Assembly (NCBI RefSeq): GCF_023343835.1 | Contig: NC_064447.1 | Coordinates: 1,054,001-1,118,000, forward strand | Length of the DNA: 64,000 bases | Reading direction: 5' to 3' | DNA from: Lagopus muta | Taxonomy: Eukaryota; Chordata; Aves; Galliformes; Phasianidae | Shown here: positions 13,201 to 24,600 of the stretch, one piece after another | Layout of the letters: every line of letters begins with the position of its first letter | Position numbering within the stretch: the first letter of the stretch is position 1 | Made by a program: the position numbers and the translations under genes | The notes under the pieces: model-generated | The model's database searches: none | What the model was told of the DNA's origin: nothing | Seen by the model: the letters and a program-made list of their open reading frames with translations, nothing else

Positions 13201-16200
13201 GGAAACAGCTTGGCATCTGCCGCACTCTTTTCCCTCCTAGTGGAGAAGTGGAAGAAGCTGCACTCTTTGCCCCTGCTGGGCATCCCCAGCTGTCTTGGCT
13301 TTGGACTGCATGCAGATAAATACAGGTGAGGTGACTCTGTAAAGAGCACAGCTGAGCTCTTCTGTCTGCACTGCCATCTTCCTGGGCTTTCCTCCTTCCC
13401 TTCTTGCTGTGCACTGTCCTTTTTCTCGCTGTTCCCTGGGCTCTGAATGTAATGTGCCTCTCCTAATTTATTAACAAATGCTTTGCCTCTCGCCATCCTG
13501 TTTCCTCTAGTCCCTGGGGTTGCTGGTGTAGCCATTGCATTTGCGGCTTCTGCTCCTCTGGCCCAGTGGCACCTTGTTCTTGCCTTTTAAATTTAAAAAA
13601 AAAAAAAAATCTCAGTCTCTTTTATCTGCAACAAACTCCTGTAGGAGGAACTTTTGTTACCTAAGTGAGGGAAGCTTTGCCCAGGTTAGTGTGAAGTAGT
13701 GGGGGGGGGGTTCTAATCCAGGCAGATCACTTGAGTTTCTATTGCAGGGCTTCTGTACCAGGCAGGCACTGCTACATCCTTGTCTTTTGTAGGTTTTTGG
13801 TGTTCTCTGATTTAGGGCGATCTCTTCAGTCCATTCTGAATGACAACTTACACCTGAATGAGAAGGCAGCTTTTCAGATTGCAGTCCGGCTGGTACGTAG
13901 GGAGCCAACACTTTCCAAAAGACTTGTTAAGGAAAGGCATATAACTTCCTCCCTCATCTTTTAAAGGTACTTTAAAGCTAATCCAGGGGGGTTTGCTGGC
14001 TCTTAAAGTAGCATCTCTAGAGACTGTTGTAAACCTGAGTAGCATCTCTTGAGCAGTGTGTAAAATAGAAGGAATCTGAGGTAAGGAGGATGAAAGAAAC
14101 CTTGAAAATCAGAGGCTGTGGGACATGGTGCTCATGTATCCTCCATACAGCTACAAGAAATGTGGGAGCAGGGTCCAGCTCAGTGGAAGCCTGGGTGCTG
14201 AGTGAGGAGTGTGTCGGTCTGATACGCTCTGCTCTTCTGTTTACCTGTAGCTGGATTGCCTGGAGTACCTTCACGAAAATGAGTATGTGCATGGGGACAT
14301 CACAGCTGACAACATCTATGTGAACCCAGCAGACCTCACGCAGGTATTGAGTGGGAGCAGTGCTGCAAGGAAATGGCAACTGAGTTGGGCTCATACAAGT
14401 GGGACAGAGCAGCTTTAGAGCAGGGGAGCAATGCAGTTCATGCAGTGTTCACGTGCAGCAGTGCAGGACTGGGGGATGCACAGGTTTAACACCCAAAGGC
14501 AGGAAACCTTAGAAGCCACCTGGTGTTGCATAAAGGGATTACTCAGAGGGAAGATTCAGGCTCTGACTTGGAGACCTCTGTGGAGCAAGCAGAGCAGATG
14601 CACAGCCTGTGGTCTTGGCCCCAAGTAGTAATGCTCAGAAGTGTGTTTCCTGCTGTCTTCCAGGTGACCCTCGCAGGCTACTACTTTGCCTTCCGTTACT
14701 GCCCAGAAGGGAAGCATGTGGCTAGGCGTGAAGGCAGCAGGACTCCTCATGAGGGCACGATAGAGTTTATCAGCCAGGACAGCCACAGGGGAGCAGGTGA
14801 GTCTGTTTCTGACACAAGCTGGTAAAAAGCCCGCCTGAAGCTGTTTCTGTAGCAAGGCTCTCTGAAGCTAGGGCTTCCTGCTGCCACTTGTTACTGCTGC
14901 TTTCCAGGCATGTATGTGCACCTGGAACCCAGTTTCTGTTCGGCCTGTTTCCTCAAACCTCTTTCCAGGCTGCTGTGTTGGGGAATTGCCAGGTTACTCA
15001 GCAACTGTAGCAAGAGGTGCAGGGGTGTTCCTGCTCCATCTGGGGTCGTGGCTCCTGCAAGTGTGCAAGGAATAGAAAACTGGGTTGCTTCATGCTGGCT
15101 TAGATGGGATCTGCTTCAAGCTAGGCTGGATCCCTGCCCAAAACAGACTCCACTCTGACCTTGAAGCAGAGAGCTGGAAGGATGTTCAGATTAGCTACTT
15201 GTTTGGGTCTCAGAAATAGACACTTCTGAGGATGTGCCATGAGTGCTGAAGTGCTCCTTTGGAGAGGTGCTAGCTGGACCTCCCCTGGGATGGCTCCTAA
15301 TCCATTTTCTGCATGTGAATTTCTCTTCTTTCAGCACCGTCTCGACGGAGTGACTTGGAATCCCTGGGCTACTGTCTTCTGAAATGGCTCTGTGGCTTCT
15401 TGCCTTGGTCTAAGGAGCTGGACAAAGTAGAAACTGTGATGGAAAAGAAAGAAATGTAGGAGTATTCATCTGCTCTTTTGGGAAATGCTCAAAAGGAAAC
15501 ACTGAGGGCGATTCTGTGACTAGAGGACTGTGATCAAACGATTTCTCTTTATTGTGGTGTGGATAAATCCCACTGGAAAGTCACACTGGAAGCAGGTGGC
15601 CAAAATTATCTCCCGGGTGAAAGGGTTATTGGTGAACCCAGCTCTCAGCAGCATTTAGAGCCTGACCATCTGAATTTGGCCTTTTTTGTATTTTGTTCTT
15701 GTCAAAGACAGGATGCTTCAGTGCCTGCTCCATTGCTTCTCTTCTGACAGCTCTCTGCACTGGTTCTTCCAGGTACAAAAATGATGTGACATGCCTTCTC
15801 CAACAGTGCTTCAGCAGGCAGAGGTCGATTCCAGGTGCAGGCTTGCTTTCCTAGGGGCTTCTTGGGGAGGGAGAGGGGATTGACCATACTTGAAGCCAGA
15901 GCTTTCCTCACACTGGGGTGCTAACTGGGATGGCTTGTGGTGGTGGTGGTGACAAAGCAGTGCACAGACCAGCTGCCAGGCTCCTCCTAAGAACAAAGCC
16001 CTTGTTTGCAGCAAAGCAAAGAAGGCTGCTACCTGTTACATCTACGTTCGTAAGACTTGCTGAAGAGGCCAGTGTTCTAGTGGCTTTAAAAATGCAGAAT
16101 TTGGGGCTTGAGGTCATTTCTCCATCCTGTTTAAACTTTATATTAGTTCTTTGTTTTCATAGAATGGTTTGGGCTGAGAGGGGCCTCAGAGAGCATCTAG

Positions 16201-16850
16201 TTTGACACCCTCCGCCATGCCGTGGGCAGGGATGCCTCCCCCCAGCTCAGGCAGCTCAGGGTCCCATCCTGCCTGGCCCTGAGCGCCTCGAGGGATGGGG
16301 CATCCATCCACAGCTTCTCTGGACAGTGGTGCCAGGGCCTGCATAGTGGAAAATTGCTTCCTTGTATCTAAAGCCAGTCCCTCTTTTAGTGTAAAGCCAT
16401 TACCCCATGTCCTGTTGCTTCATGCCCTTGTAGAAAGTTTCCTCCCCATCTTTCCCATAGTCCCCTTCAGGTACTGAAGGGCAGCAGTGAGGTCTTTCTG
16501 TAGCTGTAGAAGGGTGAGAATCCCTTCCCTGACCTCCTGGCTGCACTTCCACTGTAGCCCAGGTTTAGTTTTCCTCTCTCTGCAGCTGGCCAAGGCTGAG
16601 GAGTGATCTCTGCAGGGAATGGAGTCTGGAAATGTTCCTTGCCAGTTTTGTGAAGGTGATGGGTTGTGTGGATCTACATGGTGACATTATGTGCTTTGCA
16701 GCTGCCCTTCAGAGCTACCTGCAGCAAGTAATGGCACTGGAATATGAGGAGAAGCCAAACTATGAGGCCCTGCGGCAGCTCTTCAAAAAGCCACTGCAGA
16801 TGCTGAAAGCTTCAGCTTATGACTCTGTGGATATCATGGTAGTGCCCTAA
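9475..16850 (+). CDS. VRK3: VRK3, vaccinia-related kinase 3 (pseudokinase)
   Basis: Eleven coding exons join in frame: 9475-9614, 9683-10062, 10788-10840, 12510-12576, 13241-13325, 13793-13892, 14251-14343, 14664-14796, 15335-15455, 15773-15834 and 16702-16850 (460 residues; human 474). A zinc ribbon has C52, C55, C66 and C69, followed by a Pro/Ala/Arg-rich linker and a VRK-type kinase fold (N-E-Q-N-F-F-Q-R-A-A at 200-209; E-Y-V-H-G-D at 286-291). The DFG position reads G311-Y312-Y313, so the metal-binding Asp is lost, consistent with a pseudokinase. D291 in the catalytic loop is present, where human VRK3 has Asn. Human VRK3 acts in the nucleus as a scaffold that activates the phosphatase VHR/DUSP3 against ERK. 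The chosen start adds a 47-residue RG- and EQ-rich extension that human VRK3 lacks. The splice phase fits, but this first exon is the least certain part. Confidence 0.92.
16159..16600 (-). mobile_element. CR1 LINE fragment in VRK3 intron 10
   Basis: Reverse-complement CR1 tail beginning CATAGAATGGTTTGGGCTGAG, passing through GGATGGGGCATCCATCCACAG and CCCCATGTCCTGTTGC. It is 5'-truncated and diverged, and is inserted antisense to VRK3 between its last two coding exons. Confidence 0.88.
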
Positions 16851-17200
16851 GTAAGTGCCCACGGTTCAGACTGCTGCAGCACACAGCACCAGTCCCCTGC
16901 ACTCCAAGCAGCAGTGGAGCACTGTTGCTATTACCTCAGCAGATCTCCACTTGCTGTAGCTTAAGACCTTTCTACCCTGCCATTTCATCATGTTTTCCGT
17001 GGTGTTTCAGCTTTCCATTGAGTTACAGGGAGGAAACTGTACAAACTGATTTATGTTCCCCTTTTGTCTCCTTTTAGGTCAAGAAAACTTGCACAGGACA
17101 ACACAGTTCAGAGCTTTATGCAGTGTGAAGCTTTTCCAAAAGATGTGAGAGATTTTACCTACTGTTGTTTTATAATAAACTTTTTGGAAAGCACACACAG
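16851..17200 (+). other. VRK3: VRK3 3' UTR with its own intron and poly(A) signal
   Basis: The stop codon TAA (16848-16850) is followed at once by a consensus donor, GTAAGT. A good acceptor (CTCCTTTTAG) ends at 17077, and an AATAAA lies at 17174-17179. This supports a final, wholly untranslated exon of about 120 bp. Because the stop sits at the junction itself, nonsense-mediated decay is not expected. Read-through into a longer UTR is the alternative. Confidence 0.6.
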
Positions 17201-17428
17201 CCTGCAGCATGGGGTTACTGGGGGAATATTCAAGGCTGTGCTTTGGCTTTCTTTCCTCATGGCAGTGCAGCAGATTTGTGATTTGAGTCTCATGTTCTGC
17301 GCAGGGCCCTCTCCCACCTGCTTGTGGTATGGATGTAAATAGCCTTCATCCCCCAGCTCAGCAGAGGTGAACGGATACCAGCCATAAAAGCGACACAGAG
17401 AGCCATTCATAGATGTAAAAACAAATTT

Positions 17429-18635
17429 TATATTAAAAAAACAAAAACAACAAACAAACACTACATCCTATCTGAACTGTTGCCACCTGCCACAGTAACT
17501 TCTAGATAAAGGAAGAGTTGTGGAGTCCAGTTCCAGTGTTAAAATCATTGACAATTCATGAAAGTCATAAAAACAAGTAAAGAACATTAAAATACCAACA
17601 CATAAAAAGAAGGCTATTTTCCTAATGTAGGCAGGCTGAAGGAGCTTTAACCCAGGATGGCTAGGCTGAGGTCAGTGTAGGAGGTTCCTTCAAAGCCCTA
17701 CTTGATACAGTACAGAAGATTGCAATTTTAATGAAAGCATATGCTCCCCTTGCGGACTAGGATGCAGTTGCAAGGCTTAAATTAGGGCTTTCAGACAGTT
17801 TGCCCTTACTGCATTGCTGCCTGCTTCTAGTGTTTAAGTGAGGTGTGCTTTACTGAAGGCCACGTTCATGGAAATAGCAAGGAAAACAGGCAGTGAAGGC
17901 GGGCCATGGACAGGAGGTGGCAGTTAAACCACACTGCTGCAGCATGGGCTAACAGTTCACAGTACTGTAGCATTGGGCAGTGAAGCATTAAGGCACAGGA
18001 GGATAACATTTCAGGGAAGGAACACATGGCAACTGAGGCCTGAGTCAAATAGGGTTTTTAAAACCATGAGAGGTAGGTTAAAAAAAAGCTCAGACCTGCA
18101 ATGAGCCTTCATTTACCTCTTGACTGTATTGATAAAAACCTTACATCAGTGCAGCAGAAGATATATACATAGAAGAGGGAAGCACCAGCTGACTTGAAAC
18201 AGTACCTGGCTAAAATTAAAATGCAGCATAACCGCACGGAGGTCTACCAACTTCAAGCATAGTGTTACATCCAGTAACTTTGTGACCAAAGCAAATTCCT
18301 TTCTTTCATGGTGCCAGGCCTCACAGTGAAGCAAGGGAGAGGACAAGGTCATTCTCAAGGCGAGGTATGACACAAGCCATAAAGTTAACCTCCCTCTCAG
18401 TCTATGAAACTTGGAGAGAATCAGAAAAGAGGAAATACTTTTAAAAACGCAGTTAACAAGGATGGAAAAAGGCCAGAAGTGAGATACAGAATTAAGAGAC
18501 AGGCTTACAGAATGTGGTAGGAATAGGCAAAGTTAAGGGAAAGGGCTCTTTCTGGAGGTATTGACAATTATTCACTATCATTCCTGTACAACTATGACAG
18601 AAATGCTGTTTCCAGAAAACCTAGAAAGCATGAAA
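17429..18635 (-). other. CCNF: CCNF 3' UTR (inferred)
   Basis: About 1.2 kb of AT-richer, ORF-free sequence follows the CCNF stop on the minus strand. No AATAAA was found on that strand. The variant signal AATATA at 17429-17434 (minus) is the best candidate 3' end. That leaves roughly 230 bp between the VRK3 and CCNF transcript ends, a tight tail-to-tail pair. The exact end is a guess. Confidence 0.45.
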
Positions 18636-21600
18636 TCAGAGGCTTAAGAAGCCCAAGTTCACCCTTTCTTCACTGTGTTCTGCCAGGTTTTTGCGCTTGA
18701 CTTGCCTTCGGGCAGAATTCCTATCACCAGCTCTAGCATGCACTGATGGCAAATGTGATTCCAGGTAGGGGGGCAGGCATGGCTCCTTCTTCATGGCACT
18801 GCCACCAGACAGTGCTGAGGTAGGTTTGAGAGGTATTCCGCAGCTGCCTTCCACGGAAGATGTAGGACTGGCACCACTGACAGAAGAGTAGCCTGAGCTC
18901 CCTTCACAGCTGGGATTTCTTGAGGCAACACAGGCTGAAAAAACTCTGTGAGTTTCATCTGGAGTCCTGGCCTTCCTCGGCGGTGCTGCGTGCCCAGGAC
19001 ACTCGACAGAGAGGCTGTCCTCATCACTGGAGTCCTGACAGCAGTGCTCTGCTGGATCCATGTACACCACTGTCACATCCAGGATTCCACTGGGACTGGT
19101 GACTGAGGGATGAGAGAAGGAAAAGGCCAGTCAGAATTTGGGCAACACCAAGCTAACAGTCGAGCAGAGAAAAAAAGTGCAAGTGTAAACCTTGTCGAGA
19201 GGGGAGGGTAAGGGTAGAGCTTACCCTCATTAAAGTAATTTAATATTTCCCTCTCGCCCTGTTTGGAGAGGTACTGCCCAACTTGGAAAATGAAAGGCCA
19301 GAGCCTGTGTGTCAATAAAACAACAGCTGACAGCATTCCAACACTGGCTACAGTGGGACCCATTCAAGGCTGGTTATGCTGTAGCAGCATCTGAAAACAC
19401 TGTCTTGGAAATGCTGAGTGGCTGCAAAATCCTTAAGTTCTGAAGCAGTGAAGAGAAGAAATGCACTCCTAAAAGTTTAACAACTATAACCACTGCGGGG
19501 AGAAGGAGTTTCCCCAGCTGCTCTTAGGAAAGTTTAGGCTCTTCTGATGCTCCCAGAAGGAGTTTTACGTAAAAATAAAAAGGCGGGTTTTCAGGTTCTC
19601 TTATGTGTTTTTGTTTGTTTGTTTGTTTTAAATAAGACTAAAAGCCTTACCATCTCCATCTCTCTCGCCTTCGCTTTCCTGATCGCCTTCATAACCAGAG
19701 CAGGAATCTAAACTCCAGTCCAGGAAGCTGTCCAGAAGACTTTCTTCCTGGGTGGATAGCTCAGCTGTAGGTGTAGTCACTAAGCTGCCCCTGTCATCCT
19801 GAGTGCTGTCTTCCCTCCTCCTGTAGCAAGAACATCCAGAAGTCACACATTAAAAGCCAACTCTGCTTCTCCAGCTCTTCTAATAGAGATGTCAGGCCAA
19901 GGTAATGGCAGAAGGAATGGAAGCTCAGGATGCCAGAGAGGAGGAAAGGCTCATGCAAGTCTTCACAGACCTTTACAGCCATGGGTTATACTCACCTTTT
20001 AGATCTCTTCCCGGAGGGAGAGCTAAAGAAAGCTTTAATTTCTATGACATTTGTGTGCAGGGGACTGGGTTTCAGGTCCTCCTGCTTCACACCCAGCAGT
20101 GAACAGAGCTGGCTGTAGCTCATCACCTGAAAAACAAAGGGTTAAGAATTAGACCATGTGATTCCCTCTGCCAGGAAGCAGCTATTTTATCCTTATTTAT
20201 CTTTATTTCTTTCCAGGAGAAAGCTATCCTGTTGAGTCCTTCCTAGAACTGCTGTTCAACCACAGCAGTTAGATTCCCAGCAGACAAAATTTAGAAGCCC
20301 CAACCTTACCCAGCCATTCTCTACTTCCAAAACCTGAAGTTAAAATTCACTTCCACTTACTGGAAGTTTTGAACACCCTGCCACATAGTAGCTTTTGCTT
20401 TAGGTGTCAGACTTCAGCAAACAAAAGAACAAACCCACCTTTTCTTTGCCTACTTCATCGTATCGCTCATCTTCAAATCTCTGTCTCACTGCGGTTAAAG
20501 ACACCTGCCTGTAATCCTTAGGGACCTCATCATGGAAACTGGAAAGAAAGACCAGGGCTTTAATCTTAGAATGGATTATATAGAACATTGTTAGCAAATT
20601 CTGGCCATGTAAGCACCTTCCCTCTGCCCACCTCAGCTCTGTGCCGAGGAAACTGGCATTTCAGCAGAGCTGCTAAGCATGCAAGCATCCAATTCAGTTT
20701 CTGTTTCTTGAGATATTTGACTTCCAGCCTTTCAGAAATGAATTATTTTTGTTACTGAACTCCTTCTGGAGCTCATCAAAAAGCTGGTCACAGTCACCTG
20801 AAAACAGTGATGCTGGCAAGCTGAAACCTGCTGGGCTTGGGGAGCACCAGGGCTTCTGTAACCCAGGGCCACTGCCAGGCAAGACAAACGCAACAGCCGT
20901 CACTGAAGCAGCCCCTAGATGTCAGTGCCCTGGGGTAGGGGAGTAAAGCAGTTTGCTGAAGCCACCTCCTCCCTTTGGAAGGACTTCCAGCAGGGCTACG
21001 AGAGCCAGAATACAAAAACACTCCCAGAAGAGTTCCCCAAGTTTTACCATTTTTGGTGAAGGCGCAGCACACACGGCAACAGGTCTTCAAGAGAGAACCC
21101 AGTGCACTCAGACAGCTGGCTGGTCCAGGGATGTGCTGGAGGAGGAACAGGCATTACCATTTCACAGAGCTCGCAAGTTCTATAGTCAGACAGAGCTGTT
21201 AATGGGGTAAAGATCATGCCTGTGTGGTGACAATCTTTAGGAGCTTTTGCCTGCACACAGCTGAAGTTCAGAATTTGCTTCTAGGATAGGCTTACTTGAG
21301 AAATGGAAGCTATGCCTAAGTAGAATTCTACTGCATAGATAAGGGCAAAGCCTTTCAGTCTCATTTAAATGCAGGGCTCACGTTATTGCATTGCTACAGA
21401 CCAAACTCAACTCCACTCTCACACATTACACCTTTCCCCCCTCCCACACTCCCCAGGGTGGTTGGGGCACCTTGCCCACAGAGGCTCCCTGAAGGGACAA
21501 GGCAGCCTGATGCACTTTGCTGCAGCTCCACTGAACGGGCTGCTCCTTACCGTGGCCATGCAGGATCTTAGCCAGCAGCAGTGCTGCAGCAGCCAGCCGA

Positions 21601-24600
21601 GCTGGGGAGTACCCGAAAAGGCTCGTGTTTAGGAGAGACAGCTCACAAATGAAGCTGTAAAGGTGAAGAGTTCTTCTCTCCAGTGAGACTATGTTTGACA
21701 GCACTTCTTTGTAGTCCACAATAGTAGGTATCTAATGCACAAAGGAGAACAGAGGTTGGCAACACAACTCAAGCACCAAGTATTTAGACCACAGTTGTTC
21801 TCACAAGACACTGCTTTCATTACCAAGTATTATTTTAAATTCTATGCTAACAATGAAATACTCCCCAGTGAAACAATAAACTCTGAACGCGCCTTAAGAA
21901 ACTCAAGTTTTAACCTCTATAGGAAGGCAGATGGTTTGGTATCTGCATGCTCTTAAATGTGCAGCCTCCACAGGGAACACTTACAATACAACTTTGTTCT
22001 TTTTATTCAAAAGATCCACTTCAACTGCAGCCCCAGGGATAAAATTGCCCATCCGCTTCCCAAACTCACCCTTATCTTTCCTTCCAGGGCAGAGATGATC
22101 TCACCCATCATTCTCACCAGGTCTTCATATTTGTATGTGTTGTCTGTTAGCCACACAGCCTCCCGTATTGTCAAGATCTCTTTGCTGATAAAACTGCAAT
22201 ATCAAGTATAATTAACAGTTAGCCCAAGAATAAAGACTGTTTGTGTACCTATGCACCATTTTTTGTGGCCAGTAAATAATAGATAAGATAACCAAGGGGC
22301 TAAACTCTGCAGGGTTTTTAAACCTCACAAAGATTTTTAAGGTTAAACTTTGTAAGTCAGGTACAAGCTGTGAAAGAAGGAACAGCAGCTCCTCGTTTGT
22401 TTTTACCTTTATGCTAGAACTATCAACTAAAACATCCCTAAATCTTCACTTATGGAACCTCTCCTAGTTACGATGCAAGACATTGAGGTAACTAACAGAG
22501 AAGAATAGTTCTCCAACACACCACACTGTTCATCTGAGCATAACAGATGGAACTAGGGAACAATACTGCTGTTCCTTATACAGGGTTTCTCATGCTAATA
22601 TGAGTATGAGAATGAAATACTTCAGTTCTCAGTGGAATGGAAAGCTTAAACTTAACTGCTACTGTGGAGTTATTTCTGTATTAAAGACATGTTTGAGAAA
22701 TATTATATGTCAATTTGCAGTGCCTGGAAGCGTTTGTATGTGAAAACAGTTCAAGTAGCAGTTAGTGCAGAGGGTTCTTTCCAGTACTGGAGGAAAAACA
22801 AGCTTGAGCTGCACAAATGAGTTTGAACAACCCCAATAACCACCCCCACCATCAGTCAGAACTCCTACCGTGTGCAAATGACCATGCAGGCTATTCCCAG
22901 GAGCTGCAGTTGATACCTGGGCACAGGTCTCAGCCTCAGGTAACGGTCCACACAGCCCACTGTCATGTGAAGGCATAGGCAAGAGAAGTCTTTCATGGTT
23001 GCCACTTCCACCAGCCAGTCAACCAGGATGTACCTAGATGGCAAAGGGAAACATAACTGCCCAGTTAAAAGCCATCCAGAGTCGTGCTGAACACCCTCCC
23101 TGTGCCTGCTCATCTGAATCCCTTCTCCACTCAGAAGTTCCAAATTAGGAAATTCAACAAAAGGAGGAGGTGATGTTTTCAGAAAACCAACACGTGGCAC
23201 CAAGATAAGGATTTGAGCCAGTTATGATCTGAAGGGTCAGTGGTCATCTCAAGTTGTAAGTCAGCTTCTGATTTCACTTCACAGACAAGTAATGTGCACT
23301 CACACAAGAAATGGGGTGAGGTGCATCAATTAGGAGTCCAAAGGCCACCTAAGAAAACCAGAGAGCAACCAACTACAATGCCAGAAAGTCCAGCAGTGCC
23401 TCCAGATCTGTGGGAAACTGTCAGTCTTAACAAACACAAAGTATTTACAGTCCAGAAAAGAACCCCCCCCCCCCCCCCCCAACCTCACACCCCTGCGTTC
23501 ACTTCTTGGGCATGAAATGAGGTTTCTGTCCCTTTGCAAGTGTCATCCCTTTCTGTGATTGCACACTGCAGAGGGGTAAAGGTGAAGAGTTTATCTCCCA
23601 ACAGGCCTCATTCTAGATATGTTCCCCCCTTCACTGATGCAAACAGAAATAAGCAGTGATTCCTGCTGTGTGACCTCACTTCTGGATGTGAGTTTTTACC
23701 TCATTGTTTCATTTATTTTTTTCTGCACAGTGAAGATATTTTGCTTGCTGATAGGACGGGAGGCTTGAAACAACTGAGCCACCATTTCAGTGGAAGATTT
23801 TGCTTCTAATCCTAGTTGGTTTCCATTTCCACAAGCCTTGGCTAACGCTATCTGTAGTAGAGGAAAAAAAACATGCACAGAAAAGGACTTTTACCAAATG
23901 CAAATTAAAGCAGTAGAGAATGGTCCTGTAATTTTTCTGGTGGAAACAGTGAACAATAGAAAAATACTTGGAAGAACTGCTAGTAGAATTGGTTCTTAGT
24001 CTAGCTTGAATGCTGAACACTGCACATGTTATTTGGGGACAGGCTTTTCTGTCACTAGTTCAATCCTTGGATCACACCAAGGAAGTACAGCATTTTTCAA
24101 GAGCTATTTGTGAAGAATAGATATGCACACAAAGATATCACTCAGCAATTCTGACCATGTTTCTGAAAGGAGAAGCTTAAGTCTACAGTGACAGCATAGC
24201 AAAAAAGCAGCTAAATTCCCTAGGAGGAAAAAAAAAAAGCAACACAACCAGAAAAACGTACCTGTGCATCCCAGCATCCCTTTGCTGCATAGTCCCGTAG
24301 CTTCCTGAGACTTTGGAGGTATCTGCCAGGGTCTAACATCTACAGAGAACAATATGGACAGATTTCAAATACCATCACCTTTACTTAAGAAACAGAAGAG
24401 AAAAAACACAGCCTGTAGGTACATCTATTGTTCCACAACCAGTCTGTTCCTCATCATCAGAGCTACAATACTGTTGTTAAGAAGCTTTCTTCAGTTCTTG
24501 CCCAAGGTCTTACAAGAAATGAGATGGGTCACCCAGGATTCCCATATATGAGCTTTGCAAAATTAGTGACAAGGCAGGCAGCCTCCCTGCCAACGAGTGA

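Noticed and set aside
20690-20905. 69-codon minus ORF between CCNF exons as an extra CCNF exon
   Set aside because: The flanking CCNF exons (21135-21048 and 20538-20439) already join in phase 2 and match the human protein without a gap.
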